From contig DATMFK010000017.1 of the NCBI GenBank assembly GCA_035556195.1, forward strand, positions 434,001 through 498,000: DNA of 64,000 nucleotides, given 5' to 3'. The position numbers were made by a program, and so were the translations under genes. The notes below the pieces were generated by a model. The model worked only from the letters and a program-made list of their open reading frames with translations. It did not search any database and was not told the DNA's origin. Source of the DNA: G016756615 sp035556195 (lineage in GTDB: Bacteria > Pseudomonadota > Alphaproteobacteria > Rhizobiales > Rhizobiaceae). Of this stretch, positions 53,450 to 61,595 are shown in pieces (the stretch's first letter is position 1; every line of letters starts with the position of its first letter).

Positions 53450-53534
53450 CCAAAACCGCGCATCGGTTTTGGGCAACGACATCCGGGAGCTTAAACCATG
53501 TCGCGCAAATCTCGATTTGCGCGACATGGTTTAA
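53450..53534. repeat. Double palindrome, rhizobial-type repeat family C copy 2 / bidirectional terminator
   Basis: First hairpin CCAAAACCG-cgcat-CGGTTTTGG (53450-53472). Second, a perfect 21-bp inverted repeat with a 2-base centre: arm starting TTAAACCATGTCGCGC at 53491-53511 and its mirror ending GCGACATGGTTTAA at 53514-53534. It sits between convergent genes (phosphatase, MFS), ending 14 bp from the MFS stop, so it may stop transcription from both sides. The layout resembles the repeat at 10744-10812. Confidence 0.8.
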
Positions 53535-53548
53535 CGTGCCGCTTCAGG

Positions 53549-54796
53549 TCAATGCGTCGGGTTCCCGTGCGCCTGGAACAAGCGGCCTCGCTCGGCAAGG
53601 AGCACCAGTGCCAGTGTCGTCAGCGATACAAGAAAGAAGCCGGCGCTGAACGGCAGTACGGTGCCGTCGAAGGCCTGCCCGATGATCGCGCCGATCGTTG
53701 CACCGCCAACCGTCTGGATGAAGCCCTGCACAGATGACGCCGTCCCGGCGAGGTGACCGAGCGGCTCCATCGCTATGGCGTTGAAGTTCGAGTTGATCCA
53801 GCCGAACTGGAGCATCGCCGCAGTGAACAGGCCGATGAAGACGACGAGCGGCACCGGCCCAATCAGAGCGAGCGCGAACAAAAGGGCGGTCACGGCACTG
53901 AAGCCGAGCAGCGCGCCGTGCGACAGTCGCCGCATGCCGATGCGGCCCACGAGCCGTGAGTTCGCGAAAGACGATAACGCCATCATGCTGGCGACCACCG
54001 CGAAAATGACGGGGAACCAGACACCGAGGCCGTAGATGCCGACATAGATCTGCTGAGCGGAGTTGATGAAGCCGAAGAGGCCGCCTGACATCAGTGTCGT
54101 CGCCAGCGTGTAGCATAGTGCCGTGCGGTTGCCGAGCACGACGCCAAAGCCTCCCATGACCGAAGCTGCCGTGAGAGGACGGCGATACTCAGGTCTAAAC
54201 GTCTCGGGCAAGCGCATGGCAGTCCAGACGGTCACGCCGAGTGAGACCAGCGCCATGAACACGAAGATCATGTGCCATTCGGAAAACAGCATGACCAACT
54301 GACCAATGCTCGGAGCGACCACCGGCACGACCATGAAGACCATAAACACCAGCGACATGACCTCCGCCATGGCACGGCCCCCGAACACATCGCGCACGAA
54401 GGACACCGCCACGACGCGAGTGGCGGCGGCGCCGACGCCCTGGATGAAGCGCAAGGCAAGCAAGACTTCGAAACTCGGCGCGAAGGCGATGCAAAAGGCT
54501 GCCACCACGTACACCACAAGACCGAACAGCAGCGGGATGCGGCGGCCGAATCGGTCTGAGATGGGGCCATAGAGAAGCTGGGGCAGACCGAAGCCGAAAA
54601 CATAGGCCGATATGACGTATTGCCGATGGTTCTCGTTCTCGACCCCGAGACTGGCGCCGATCTGCTGAAGCCCCGGCAGCATGATGTCGATGGCCAGGGC
54701 ATTGAGTGCCATCAGTGCCGCTGCCAGCGCAATGAATTCCCAGCGCGGAATGGGCAGCAGGAATCCCTTGTCCTTCGCCGGCGCTTGCGCGTCCAT
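53549..54796 (-). CDS. MFS multidrug efflux transporter, Bcr/CflA type
   Basis: 415 residues from the ATG at 54796 with GGAGGGA upstream, twelve helices. LNALAIDIMLPGLQQIGASL in helix 1 is the Bcr/CflA start. YGPISDRFGRRIPLLFGLVV is the MFS loop 2-3 motif A, and RFIQGVGAAATRVVAVSFVRD motif B/C of the drug:H+ antiporters. It is an inner-membrane proton-driven exporter with unknown drug. Stands downstream of grxD on the same strand, separated from it by a strong terminator. Confidence 0.9.
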   Translation of the reverse strand: MDAQAPAKDKGFLLPIPRWEFIALAAALMALNALAIDIMLPGLQQIGASLGVENENHRQYVISAYVFGFGLPQLLYGPISDRFGRRIPLLFGLVVYVVAAFCIAFAPSFEVLLALRFIQGVGAAATRVVAVSFVRDVFGGRAMAEVMSLVFMVFMVVPVVAPSIGQLVMLFSEWHMIFVFMALVSLGVTVWTAMRLPETFRPEYRRPLTAASVMGGFGVVLGNRTALCYTLATTLMSGGLFGFINSAQQIYVGIYGLGVWFPVIFAVVASMMALSSFANSRLVGRIGMRRLSHGALLGFSAVTALLFALALIGPVPLVVFIGLFTAAMLQFGWINSNFNAIAMEPLGHLAGTASSVQGFIQTVGGATIGAIIGQAFDGTVLPFSAGFFLVSLTTLALVLLAERGRLFQAHGNPTH

Positions 54797-54817
54797 CGTC
54801 GTCCCTCCGGTAATCAC

Positions 54818-54858
54818 GATAAAAAACGAAAATGCGCCGGAAAGTCCGGCGCATTGTC
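54818..54858 (-). terminator. Rho-independent terminator of grxD
   Basis: Stem AATGCGCCGGA / TCCGGCGCATT with a 3-base loop; on the minus strand it is followed by TTTTCGTTTTTT. About 45 bp after the grxD stop and before the MFS gene. Confidence 0.93.
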
Positions 54859-54902
54859 AGAAGCTCGATCCGGCAGCTATTACCGTTGTGCTTCCTCTGC
54901 GA

Positions 54903-55235
54903 TCAAGCGGCTTTCGCGCTGATGCCTTTCTCTTCCAGGAAGGTCTGCAGTTCGCCAGCCTGGAACATTTCGCGGATGATGTCGCATCCGCCGACGAACT
55001 CGCCCTTCACATACAGCTGCGGAATCGTCGGCCAGCTGGAATAATCCTTGATGCCTTGGCGCAACTCGTTCGAGGTAAGCACATTGACGCCTTTGTAGTC
55101 GACGCCGAGATAGTCGAGGATCTGGACGACTTGCCCGGAAAAGCCGCACTGCGGGAACCCCGGAGTGCCCTTCATGAAGAGCACGACGTCGTTGCTCTTC
55201 ACTTCGCTGTCGATGTAGTCGTGAATGCCGCTCAT
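54903..55235 (-). CDS. grxD: Monothiol glutaredoxin, Grx4 type (CGFS)
   Basis: 110 residues. VVLFMKGTPGFPQCGFSGQV holds the CGFS active site, and SSWPTIPQLYVKGEFVGGCD has the cis-Pro and glutathione contacts. Such proteins hold and pass 2Fe-2S clusters and pair with BolA proteins in iron sensing. bolA is the next gene upstream on the same strand, 151 bp away, which fits the well-known Grx4-BolA partnership. Confidence 0.96.
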   Translation of the reverse strand: MSGIHDYIDSEVKSNDVVLFMKGTPGFPQCGFSGQVVQILDYLGVDYKGVNVLTSNELRQGIKDYSSWPTIPQLYVKGEFVGGCDIIREMFQAGELQTFLEEKGISAKAA

Positions 55236-55386
55236 GAAGGAATCCTTTTCATGCCCGTGGGAACAGGCCCGAAGTTCATTAGGAGATAAACCCTTCGGCG
55301 ACCCGAAACAAGACCGAGACGCAATGCGTCGCCGCGGAGCTGTCGCCGGCGTGCCAACACGAGCGGATGTCGAATTGTAGGGTCGC

Positions 55387-55614
55387 TCAGTCCGGTGCGC
55401 TCGTCTGCAGGGCGAGTGCGTGCAAGACGCCGCCCATATTTCCCTTCAGGGCCTCGTAAACCATCTGATGCTGCTGCACGCGGCTTTTGCCACGGAAGCT
55501 CTCAGCCACGACTTCGGCCGCGTAGTGATCGCCGTCGCCCGCGAGATCGCGGATCGTCACCTTCGCGTCCGGAATGCCTTCCTTGATGAGGCGTTCGATG
55601 TCGCGCGCGTCCAT
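55387..55614 (-). CDS. bolA: BolA family protein
   Basis: 75 residues from the ATG at 55614; a start seven codons earlier is also possible. IPDAKVTIRDLAGDGDHYAA is the core strand with the variable loop, and SFRGKSRVQQHQMVYEALKG carries the conserved FxGKS-x-x-xxHxxVY pattern, with His as cluster ligand. It forms a 2Fe-2S complex with monothiol glutaredoxins. In many Rhizobiales, as I recall, it follows purL directly; here the amine dehydrogenase cluster lies between. Confidence 0.93.
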   Translation of the reverse strand: MDARDIERLIKEGIPDAKVTIRDLAGDGDHYAAEVVAESFRGKSRVQQHQMVYEALKGNMGGVLHALALQTSAPD

Positions 55615-55734
55615 TGCCACTGGGTCTGTCTCCAAGCTCCGCTCGTCATCCAGATATGGCGGCTGCGGCCGGTGAGGTCAATCCGGCTGTATCGCTTCAC
55701 GCCGAGTTTCGGCGACCTGGATGTATGACAACCG

Positions 55735-56646
55735 TCATGGGCGGCGGTGACAGCCGTTGCAGTCATCGATCGGGCCGGATTTCCGGCCTTCGCGCACATC
55801 CCGGCGATGACAGTCGGAACAGAAGGCATGAAACAGTCGGTCGATTCGCGTCGTCTCGGACGCTGAGATGCGCTTGTGGCACGTTAGGCAATTCTCGTTG
55901 CCGCTTCCGTCGGCGAAATTGTGATGACAGCCCGCGCAGGGGAGCCCGGTGTGGTCGGTGTGCAGGAACCGAGCGTGGTCGACCGGCGCCTGCCTGAGCG
56001 TCGCCAGACGCGGGGACGCCAGCGGGCCTGCAGCGATCCCGGCGAGGATAATGACGAAAAGTGCGAGCGCTGCGGCCAGTTCTGCCACGTGCCTTTCGCG
56101 CAGGAAACCGTCCACCAGGAGAAGGATCAGACAGACCATGACGAGCACGGCGGAGACCTGGCCCAGGCCTGCGATCAAGGCGACATGCGCGCCCGCTGCC
56201 GCCGCGAGGAGATGGCCTGCGACGCGATGGGCTCGCTGGCTCCGGAAGGGCCCGAGTCGCCGGCGCAATTTTGCCGAGCGCTGCAGCGTCAATGCGGCGG
56301 CGAATGCCAGAGCCGCGAAGATGCCGGCCACGATCTCGACAGGAACTGCCGGTGTCAGCCAGCGCCAGAAGACTGGTTGCAGCCCCATGATCAAGGACAC
56401 ATGCGCCACAAGCGCGACCAGCGCCCCCCAGCCGAAAACTTTGTGCCAGCCCCGGCGTCCCGGCAATGGGCGTAGGGCGATGGACCCGACCGCCAGCATC
56501 AGTGCCGCCAATCCGAGCAGCCTTGTTGCCCACCAGCCGTGATCCGTCGGCTGCAGGATGAGCAGGGCTCCCGTCGCGAGCAGCGCCAGTCCGCCAAGGC
56601 CCGAGTAGCCGGAAAGCGTCTGCATCGGACTCCACCGCAGGATCAT
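55735..56646 (-). CDS. Multi-pass membrane protein with C-terminal tetrahaem c-type domain
   Basis: 303 residues. Residues 11-210 contain about seven hydrophobic helices with several His placed in or near them (GWHKVFGWGALVALVAHV, QRAHRVAGHLLAAAAGAHVA), as expected for b-haem or quinone-type membrane cytochromes. The last 75 residues hold four haem-c sites: CAGCH, CLTCH, CSDCH and CNGCH, with extra His (DHARFLHTDH, RLFHAFC) for bis-His ligation, resembling class III/c7 cytochromes. It probably carries electrons between the membrane quinone pool and the periplasm. Divergent from the AraC gene by 164 bp, so it may share control with the amine dehydrogenase cluster. No family name can be given. 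Confidence 0.8.
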   Translation of the reverse strand: MILRWSPMQTLSGYSGLGGLALLATGALLILQPTDHGWWATRLLGLAALMLAVGSIALRPLPGRRGWHKVFGWGALVALVAHVSLIMGLQPVFWRWLTPAVPVEIVAGIFAALAFAAALTLQRSAKLRRRLGPFRSQRAHRVAGHLLAAAAGAHVALIAGLGQVSAVLVMVCLILLLVDGFLRERHVAELAAALALFVIILAGIAAGPLASPRLATLRQAPVDHARFLHTDHTGLPCAGCHHNFADGSGNENCLTCHKRISASETTRIDRLFHAFCSDCHRRDVREGRKSGPIDDCNGCHRRP

Positions 56647-56810
56647 CGCTTATACCTGGAATGCGTTCTCGGCATGGTAGTTCAACTTCGCACGGAGACG
56701 CTCTACTTCAAGACAATTGACAGGCGGGGCGGCAGAACAAAGAATCTTGCGGAGGATATCGTCTGGGCGTGGGGGCATGCCTTCGGCATAGCGACGCGGA
56801 GATGCGCGGG

Positions 56811-57854
56811 ATGCAGGCGAGCGGCACGATTGCCCCACAGGCGACCACTTTGCTCCTGGATGCGCTGGCCAGCAAAGGGCAGGAGCCGGAAAGCGTCCTT
56901 GCACGGGTCGGGCTGACCCGGGCGAGCCTCACAGAAAGCCGAAGCAACACGCCGCTCGCCACCTTCACGACGATCCTCGAAGCCGCCGCTCGCGAACGTG
57001 GCGACGCAACTTATGGCCTCAAGCTCAGCCGCATCTATAACCTGCCGGCGCTGGGCTCCATCGCAACCGTCTTCTTCACATCCCCCACCCTCGGATACGC
57101 TCTTTCCAAGTTCACCACCTATTTCGCCAGTCTGCAGAGCAACACCGAGGCACGGCTCGATGTCTCGGGCGATGTCGCCAGGCTGAGCTATTTGATTTCC
57201 GATCCGACGGTTCGGCTCCGCAAGCAGGACGCCGATTTCACCATCGCGCTGGAGTACAGGATGCTGGCCGACATAGTCGGCCCAAAGCGGACGATCTTCC
57301 GTGTCGATTTCGAGCATGATTGTTCGCAGGACCTGGAAGCGTACCGAGCGCATTTCCAATGCGCGGTAGAGCCGCATCGGGCGCGTAACGCCCTCTATTT
57401 TGCCGCCAGCTATCTCCACAGTGCCCTGCCGGGAGCAGATCCCAGGGCCAATGCGAGCGCCGAACGAGAGCTCAGGGAAATCCAGTCGGCCCGTCGCAAG
57501 GAGCTCGACCTGCCCACTTCGATCGAAGCTTGGATGGGAGCGGCTCTCGCACGTTCGCTCGATGCGGACATCGAACATGCCGCGGCCGACTTCGGCGTCT
57601 CGTTGCGCACGTTTCAACGCCGACTGGCAGAGGCCGGCGTCAACTTCCTCGATATCCGCAACAAGCGACGGGTACAGATCGCACAACGCATGCTGGTCGC
57701 AACAGACATCCCGCTGACGGCGATCGCGCTGCAGCTTGGCTACAGCGAGGCCAGCGCCTTCTCTCGCAATTTCAAGGCTCAGGTCGGTGAAACTCCGGTG
57801 GAGTATCGCGCCCGCCAGCAGCATCTCCGGCAAGTAGGCGCCGATATTGGCTGA
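56811..57854 (+). CDS. AraC family transcriptional regulator
   Basis: 347 residues from the ATG at 56811 (GGAG nine bases upstream); 56769 and 56802 are alternative starts. Residues about 10-200 form the arabinose-binding-like sensor of the PF12625 type (TTILEAAARERGDATYGLKL). The C-terminal 100 residues carry two helix-turn-helix units: HAAADFGVSLRTFQRRLAEA and LTAIALQLGYSEASAFSRNF, ending RAQVGETP-like as KAQVGETPVEYR. It lies between the tetrahaem gene and aauB and is the natural candidate activator for amine-induced expression of both. Confidence 0.9.
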   Translation: MQASGTIAPQATTLLLDALASKGQEPESVLARVGLTRASLTESRSNTPLATFTTILEAAARERGDATYGLKLSRIYNLPALGSIATVFFTSPTLGYALSKFTTYFASLQSNTEARLDVSGDVARLSYLISDPTVRLRKQDADFTIALEYRMLADIVGPKRTIFRVDFEHDCSQDLEAYRAHFQCAVEPHRARNALYFAASYLHSALPGADPRANASAERELREIQSARRKELDLPTSIEAWMGAALARSLDADIEHAAADFGVSLRTFQRRLAEAGVNFLDIRNKRRVQIAQRMLVATDIPLTAIALQLGYSEASAFSRNFKAQVGETPVEYRARQQHLRQVGADIG

Positions 57855-58173
57855 AAAGATCGTGCCGGCCTTATTTTGGCATGTTCTGTCAAGCGCAAGG
57901 CAAATCCATGAGACAATGCTACTGAACCAGCCGACACCGTTTGGGAGGACAGGAGATGAGCTGCTGGAGACGTCGCGGCAAGGTGTGGAGCCTCTGCCTT
58001 GGCGCGGCGGAGCTCAACTGCCGGCTCGCATTCAAATGGCCGTGAAACGTCGCAAGTCGACGAGGCCTGGCGGTTCATGCCCGCGGCCAGCGGGACATAT
58101 ACCGTCAATCATTCCAGTGCGGACGAAGTGGCGCGGGGCCGGAAGTCTGAAAAGCCAATCGGGGAGGACAACA
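57855..58173. other. Leader region upstream of aauB
   Basis: 319 bp between the AraC gene and aauB, expected to contain the aau promoter and AraC operators, none of which I could pin down. It includes a 29-codon frame at 57956-58045 with a strong ribosome-binding site (separate entry). A second frame over 57999-58211 has no homology signs. Confidence 0.4.
57956..58045 (+). CDS. Possible 29-residue leader peptide
   Basis: ATG at 57956 has GGGAGGACAGGAG directly upstream, the best Shine-Dalgarno sequence in the leader. The frame ends at TGA 58043-58045. The predicted peptide starts MSCWRRRGKVWSLC and is rich in Cys, Trp and Arg. It has no known homologue that I recognise. It may be a translated leader, a small protein or chance. 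Confidence 0.3.
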   Translation: MSCWRRRGKVWSLCLGAAELNCRLAFKWP

Positions 58174-59331
58174 ATGCGTTTGGGCCTGTTCGCGGCGGTT
58201 GTGCTGGCTAGCGCGGCAATTCCGCCAACCTATGCCCAGGAAGCACAAGGGGAAATACAGCCGGAGGAGATCACCAACGTCACGATTCCGGAGGGCACGG
58301 AACTCCTGCTCTCTATGGATTTGGCCTTGAACCATGTGGTGGACGGGCGCGCCTATGTGATGGATGCCGACACGCTCAAGCTCCTTGGCATCATCGGCAC
58401 GTCCAATCTCGGCATGGTGCTCATCCCGCAGGGCTCGAAAGACATCTATGTGGCGACGACGCATCTGTCCCGCACCACCCGGGGCGAACGCTCCGATGTT
58501 GTCGAGGTCTTTTCCGGGGATGACCTCTCCTTCAAGGAGGAGATCCCGATATCGAGCAACCGGGCGCAGGCGCTGAACTATCGTTCGTTGTTCCAGCCCT
58601 CGGCGGAGCACAAATATCTGTTCGTGCAGAACGCCACGCCGGCGACCTCGGTGACCGTGGTCGATCTCGCCGCAAAGAAGCAGATCGGCGATATTCCCAA
58701 TCCGGGATGCTACGGCATTCTGCCTTCGGCCAAGACCGCTAGCCGGTTCGCGACCTTGTGCGGCGACGGGACCCTCGGCACAATCGACGTCAAGCCCGAT
58801 GGCACCGGCGAAATGAAGGCCTCTGGCCAGATCTTCGATGCCGACAATGATGCCGTCTTCACAAGCGCTTTTCGCTGGGGCGATAATTGGGTGCTTCCGT
58901 CCTATGGCGGCAATATCTACGTCGTCGATGTCGAAGGCGAGACCGCGCGCCTGGTCGACAAGATCGAAGTGTCGAAAGGCGTCGAGGGAGATTGGCGCCC
59001 GGGTGGCTATCAACCATTGGCCGTGCACGACAAGAACGGTCTCGCCTATGTGCTGATGCATTCGAAAGGCGCTGAAGGCAGTCACAAGAATCCGGCGGAA
59101 GAAATCTGGGCGGTCGACTTGAGGGAAAAGAGGCTTGTCGGACGTTCCCAATCTGTGCCGGCGATCGCGCTCACCGTCAGTCAAGGAGACAGGCCGGCGC
59201 TTTTTGCGATAGACGGGCTCAAGGCCGAAGTGGTGCGCTATGACCTGCCGGACGCAGACCAGCAATTCACGTTGACGCCGTCCGCAACAGCCCCGGGGGG
59301 CGACCTACCCGATCAGGTGGAAGTGCGGTAG
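58174..59331 (+). CDS. aauB: Aromatic amine dehydrogenase heavy (alpha) subunit
   Basis: 385 residues from the ATG at 58174, preceded by GGGGAGGA. Signal peptide MRLGLFAAVVLASAAIPPTYA. The mature part is a seven-bladed beta propeller of the MADH/AADH heavy-chain type: ITNVTIPEGTELLLSMDLAL, GMVLIPQGSKDIYVATTHLS, RTTRGERSDVVEVFSGDDLS, WRPGGYQPLAVHDKNGLAYV. The chain contains no cofactor and forms the alpha2beta2 periplasmic enzyme with AauA. The adjacent light chain is of the aromatic amine type, hence the aau symbol. Methylamine dehydrogenase heavy chain is the alternative reading. Confidence 0.9.
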   Translation: MRLGLFAAVVLASAAIPPTYAQEAQGEIQPEEITNVTIPEGTELLLSMDLALNHVVDGRAYVMDADTLKLLGIIGTSNLGMVLIPQGSKDIYVATTHLSRTTRGERSDVVEVFSGDDLSFKEEIPISSNRAQALNYRSLFQPSAEHKYLFVQNATPATSVTVVDLAAKKQIGDIPNPGCYGILPSAKTASRFATLCGDGTLGTIDVKPDGTGEMKASGQIFDADNDAVFTSAFRWGDNWVLPSYGGNIYVVDVEGETARLVDKIEVSKGVEGDWRPGGYQPLAVHDKNGLAYVLMHSKGAEGSHKNPAEEIWAVDLREKRLVGRSQSVPAIALTVSQGDRPALFAIDGLKAEVVRYDLPDADQQFTLTPSATAPGGDLPDQVEVR

Positions 59332-59339
59332 GGCGGGCC

Positions 59340-59906
59340 ATGGTCGCGTTGCATCCGATATTGATCGTTCTTGCCGCAGGCACTCTCGTCTGCATCTTCA
59401 CGCGCGCGGCGTTGCACAAGGCGATGGACCTGGAACTGTTCGCACACACCATGGCCGGGTACCGGATCGTGCCCGCGTCGGCGCTCCTTCCGGCCGCTGC
59501 GGGGCTGCTTGGCCTGGAACTCGCGATCGTACTCGGGTTGATCGTTCCGGCGGCCCGGCCTGTCGCGGCGGGCGGAGCGCTCGCACTCCTCGTTGGCTAT
59601 GCCTGCGCCATTGCGCTCAATCTCGCGCGGGGCAATACCCGGATCGACTGCGGCTGCGGCGGCGAGGGGACGGGCCTGTCCTGGTACCTGGTGGCACGCA
59701 ACGCCGCTCTGGTCGGCCTTTGCCTGATTGCCATGGCCACGCCGCTCCCGGTCGAGATGGGGGCCGCCGCCTGGGCAAGCGTCGCCGCCGGCATCCTGTC
59801 TTCCATGCTGCTTTTCGCCGGTATCGAAAAACTGATCGACAATTGGTCGTGGCTCCAGGCGTCCGATCGGGGGCAGGAACCGCACAATCACGAGGGGCAC
59901 AACTGA
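59340..59906 (+). CDS. aauE: MauE-like membrane protein required for TTQ light-chain export/disulfide formation
   Basis: 188 residues, four or five hydrophobic helices, DoxX/MauE type. CIFTRAALHKAMDLELFAHT near the N-terminus and IDCGCGGEGTGLSWYLVARN in the middle, with the conserved Cys-Gly-Cys, identify the MauE family. Family members are needed, together with MauD, to make stable light chain with its six disulfides. It starts 8 bp after aauB and its stop overlaps the aauD start (TGATG). The His-rich C-terminus (HNHEGH) might bind metal. Confidence 0.9.
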   Translation: MVALHPILIVLAAGTLVCIFTRAALHKAMDLELFAHTMAGYRIVPASALLPAAAGLLGLELAIVLGLIVPAARPVAAGGALALLVGYACAIALNLARGNTRIDCGCGGEGTGLSWYLVARNAALVGLCLIAMATPLPVEMGAAAWASVAAGILSSMLLFAGIEKLIDNWSWLQASDRGQEPHNHEGHN

Positions 59907-60511
59907 TGGAACCGCTAGTGGTGGCCGTGATCGTCCTGTGGGTGATTGTCCTCGTTCTCCTCGTCGTGGTGTTCGCGCTTGCCCGGCAGGTCGGCATCCT
60001 GTTCGAGCGCGTTGCGCCGATGGGCGCGCTGATGACTGACGCGGGGCCTAAGATCGGCGAGCGTTCGCCGCGCTTCGACTTGTTGACGCTGGATGGCAGG
60101 CCGTTCACGCTTGGCTCGCCGTCCAGCAAGAGCACTCTGGTGTTTTTCCTGTCGACCACTTGCCCGGTTTGCAAGAAGCTGCTGCCGGTGCTGAAGTCGC
60201 TGAAGCAGGCCGAGGCGCAGCGCCTCTCCATCGTGATTGCCAGCGACGGTGACGCGCTGGAACACAGCGAATTCCGCCGCGCGGCCGGGCTGGTCGACTT
60301 CCCCTATGTACTGTCGCGCGACCTCGGCATGACTTACCGCATCAACCGATTGCCCTTTGCGGTGCTGATCGACGAACAGGGGGTGGTGCGCGGCAAAGGG
60401 CTGGTCAACTCACGCGAGCAATTGGAAAGCCTTCTCAATGCGCAGGATCTCGACCAGGCTTCGATCCAGGAGTGGATCAAAGCGGAAGTCGGCAGACGTG
60501 CGCAGGCTTAG
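59906..60511 (+). CDS. aauD: MauD-like membrane-anchored thioredoxin-fold protein
   Basis: 201 residues from the ATG at 59906. One N-terminal helix (LVVAVIVLWVIVLVLLVVVF) anchors a periplasmic thioredoxin/AhpC-TSA domain (FDLLTLDGRPFTLG) with the active site STTCPVCKKLLPVLKS, a C-P-V-C motif. MauD proteins form or isomerise the light-chain disulfides with MauE. In-frame codons upstream of 59906 lie within aauE. 12 bp precede aauA. Confidence 0.93.
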   Translation: MEPLVVAVIVLWVIVLVLLVVVFALARQVGILFERVAPMGALMTDAGPKIGERSPRFDLLTLDGRPFTLGSPSSKSTLVFFLSTTCPVCKKLLPVLKSLKQAEAQRLSIVIASDGDALEHSEFRRAAGLVDFPYVLSRDLGMTYRINRLPFAVLIDEQGVVRGKGLVNSREQLESLLNAQDLDQASIQEWIKAEVGRRAQA

Positions 60512-60523
60512 GGAGACACGCTG

Positions 60524-61063
60524 ATGTCGGGACTGATCCAAAAACTCTTTGGCGCCATCGACCAAGTCACGGAGAAGGGATCGCGGCAGATGGCTCACCG
60601 GCTAGGACGCCGCAATTTCTTATCGTTCGTCGGCAAGGTTGCGGTCGGCGGCGCGATCATGCCGCTTCTGCCATTCGACCGGGCCGGTGGCGGCACGGCG
60701 CGCGCGGCCGCTGAGAAGACGGATACGGAATGCGAATACTGGCGCTACTGCGCGCTCGACGGTTTCCTGTGCACGTGCTGCGGCGGCACCGTCAACCAAT
60801 GTCCGCCCAATGCCCAGGTCTCGGCAGTGACCTGGGTCGGCACCTGTCAGAATCCTGGCGACGGCAAGGCGTATCTGATCAGCTACAATGATTGCTGCGG
60901 CGTTGCCTCCTGCGGCAGATGCCTGTGCAACTTCAACCTGCGCGAGCGGCCGGGATACCGCATGGGCGTACACAACGACATCAACTGGTGCATGGCCAAT
61001 AGTCAGACCAACTATCACTGTACGGTGGCCGCCGTGGTCGGGCTCGGCAGCAGCAATGGTTAA
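60524..61063 (+). CDS. aauA: Aromatic amine dehydrogenase light (beta) subunit, TTQ-bearing
   Basis: 179 residues with a twin-arginine-like signal (GRRNFLSFVGKVAVGGAIMP). The mature light chain has the Cys-rich TTQ fold: CEYWRYCALDGFLCTCCGG, VTWVGTC, YLISYNDCCGVASCGRC, NDINWCMAN and YHCTV. TTQ would form from Trp104 and Trp155. Their 51-residue spacing, plus the following Asp123 (+19) and Thr167 (+63), match Trp109/Trp160/Asp128/Thr172 of Alcaligenes AADH as I recall them. The RERPGY and HNDxNWCMAN motifs are of the AADH kind and differ from MADH. The enzyme deaminates primary arylalkylamines such as tyramine in the periplasm. Confidence 0.93.
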   Translation: MSGLIQKLFGAIDQVTEKGSRQMAHRLGRRNFLSFVGKVAVGGAIMPLLPFDRAGGGTARAAAEKTDTECEYWRYCALDGFLCTCCGGTVNQCPPNAQVSAVTWVGTCQNPGDGKAYLISYNDCCGVASCGRCLCNFNLRERPGYRMGVHNDINWCMANSQTNYHCTVAAVVGLGSSNG

Positions 61064-61114
61064 GCGACTTTGGGAAAAGCATTCTGCGTTTCTCGGCCAA
61101 ATTCTCCCGTAAGC

Positions 61115-61591
61115 GTGAAGGCTAGGCGGGAGAAGCTTGCGCGAAGCAAACTGATTGGCATCGCAGCCTGCGTTGCGACGGCGACACTCACAGCGCATGC
61201 CTTCGCCGACGACGCCACCTTGTTCGCCAGGAATTGCGGCGCCTGCCACGGCAAGGCGGGGCTGGGCATACCCGGAATGGCGCCGCCCCTGGCCGGCGCG
61301 GATTGGGCAAAGGCGGGCAAGCCCGAAAGCCGAAACTACGTGCCGGAAGTCGTTCTGAACGGCCTCTCGGGCAAACTGGCGGCGGGAGGACGGATTTATC
61401 AAGGCGTGATGCCGCCGCAGAAACAGCGCAGCGACGATGAGATAGCAGTGCTCGTCAATTTCGTGCTTGCGACATTGAATGGCGCTCCGTCGGGTTTCAA
61501 GCCGCTCACGGCGGCGGAGATCGAAAGCTTGCGTGCCACGACAGTCGACCACAAGACACTGCTTGGAACGCGCGCGCAGCTTGTCCGATGA
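61115..61591 (+). CDS. Monohaem c-type cytochrome of the aau cluster (I)
   Basis: 158 residues from a GTG at 61115 (MKARREKLARSKLIGIAACV after initiation), which gives a good signal peptide; a TTG at 61070 is the other choice. One haem site, RNCGACHGKAGLGIPGMAPP, with a likely Met ligand in YQGVMPPQKQRSDDEI. The cytochrome c fold is followed by a 35-residue tail. It begins 51 bp after aauA, so it is probably cotranscribed and may accept electrons from AauA or take part in TTQ formation. Start codon uncertain. Confidence 0.85.
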   Translation: MKARREKLARSKLIGIAACVATATLTAHAFADDATLFARNCGACHGKAGLGIPGMAPPLAGADWAKAGKPESRNYVPEVVLNGLSGKLAAGGRIYQGVMPPQKQRSDDEIAVLVNFVLATLNGAPSGFKPLTAAEIESLRATTVDHKTLLGTRAQLVR

Positions 61592-61595
61592 GCCC

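Noticed and set aside
58105..59265. 386-codon minus-strand frame over aauB
   Set aside because: Antisense to the dehydrogenase heavy chain; no recognisable motif.
60524..61063. Calling the light chain methylamine dehydrogenase (mauA)
   Set aside because: The second-half motifs RERPGY and HNDINWCMAN and the +63 Thr spacing fit the aromatic type; MADH has a +65 Thr and IIWCFG instead.
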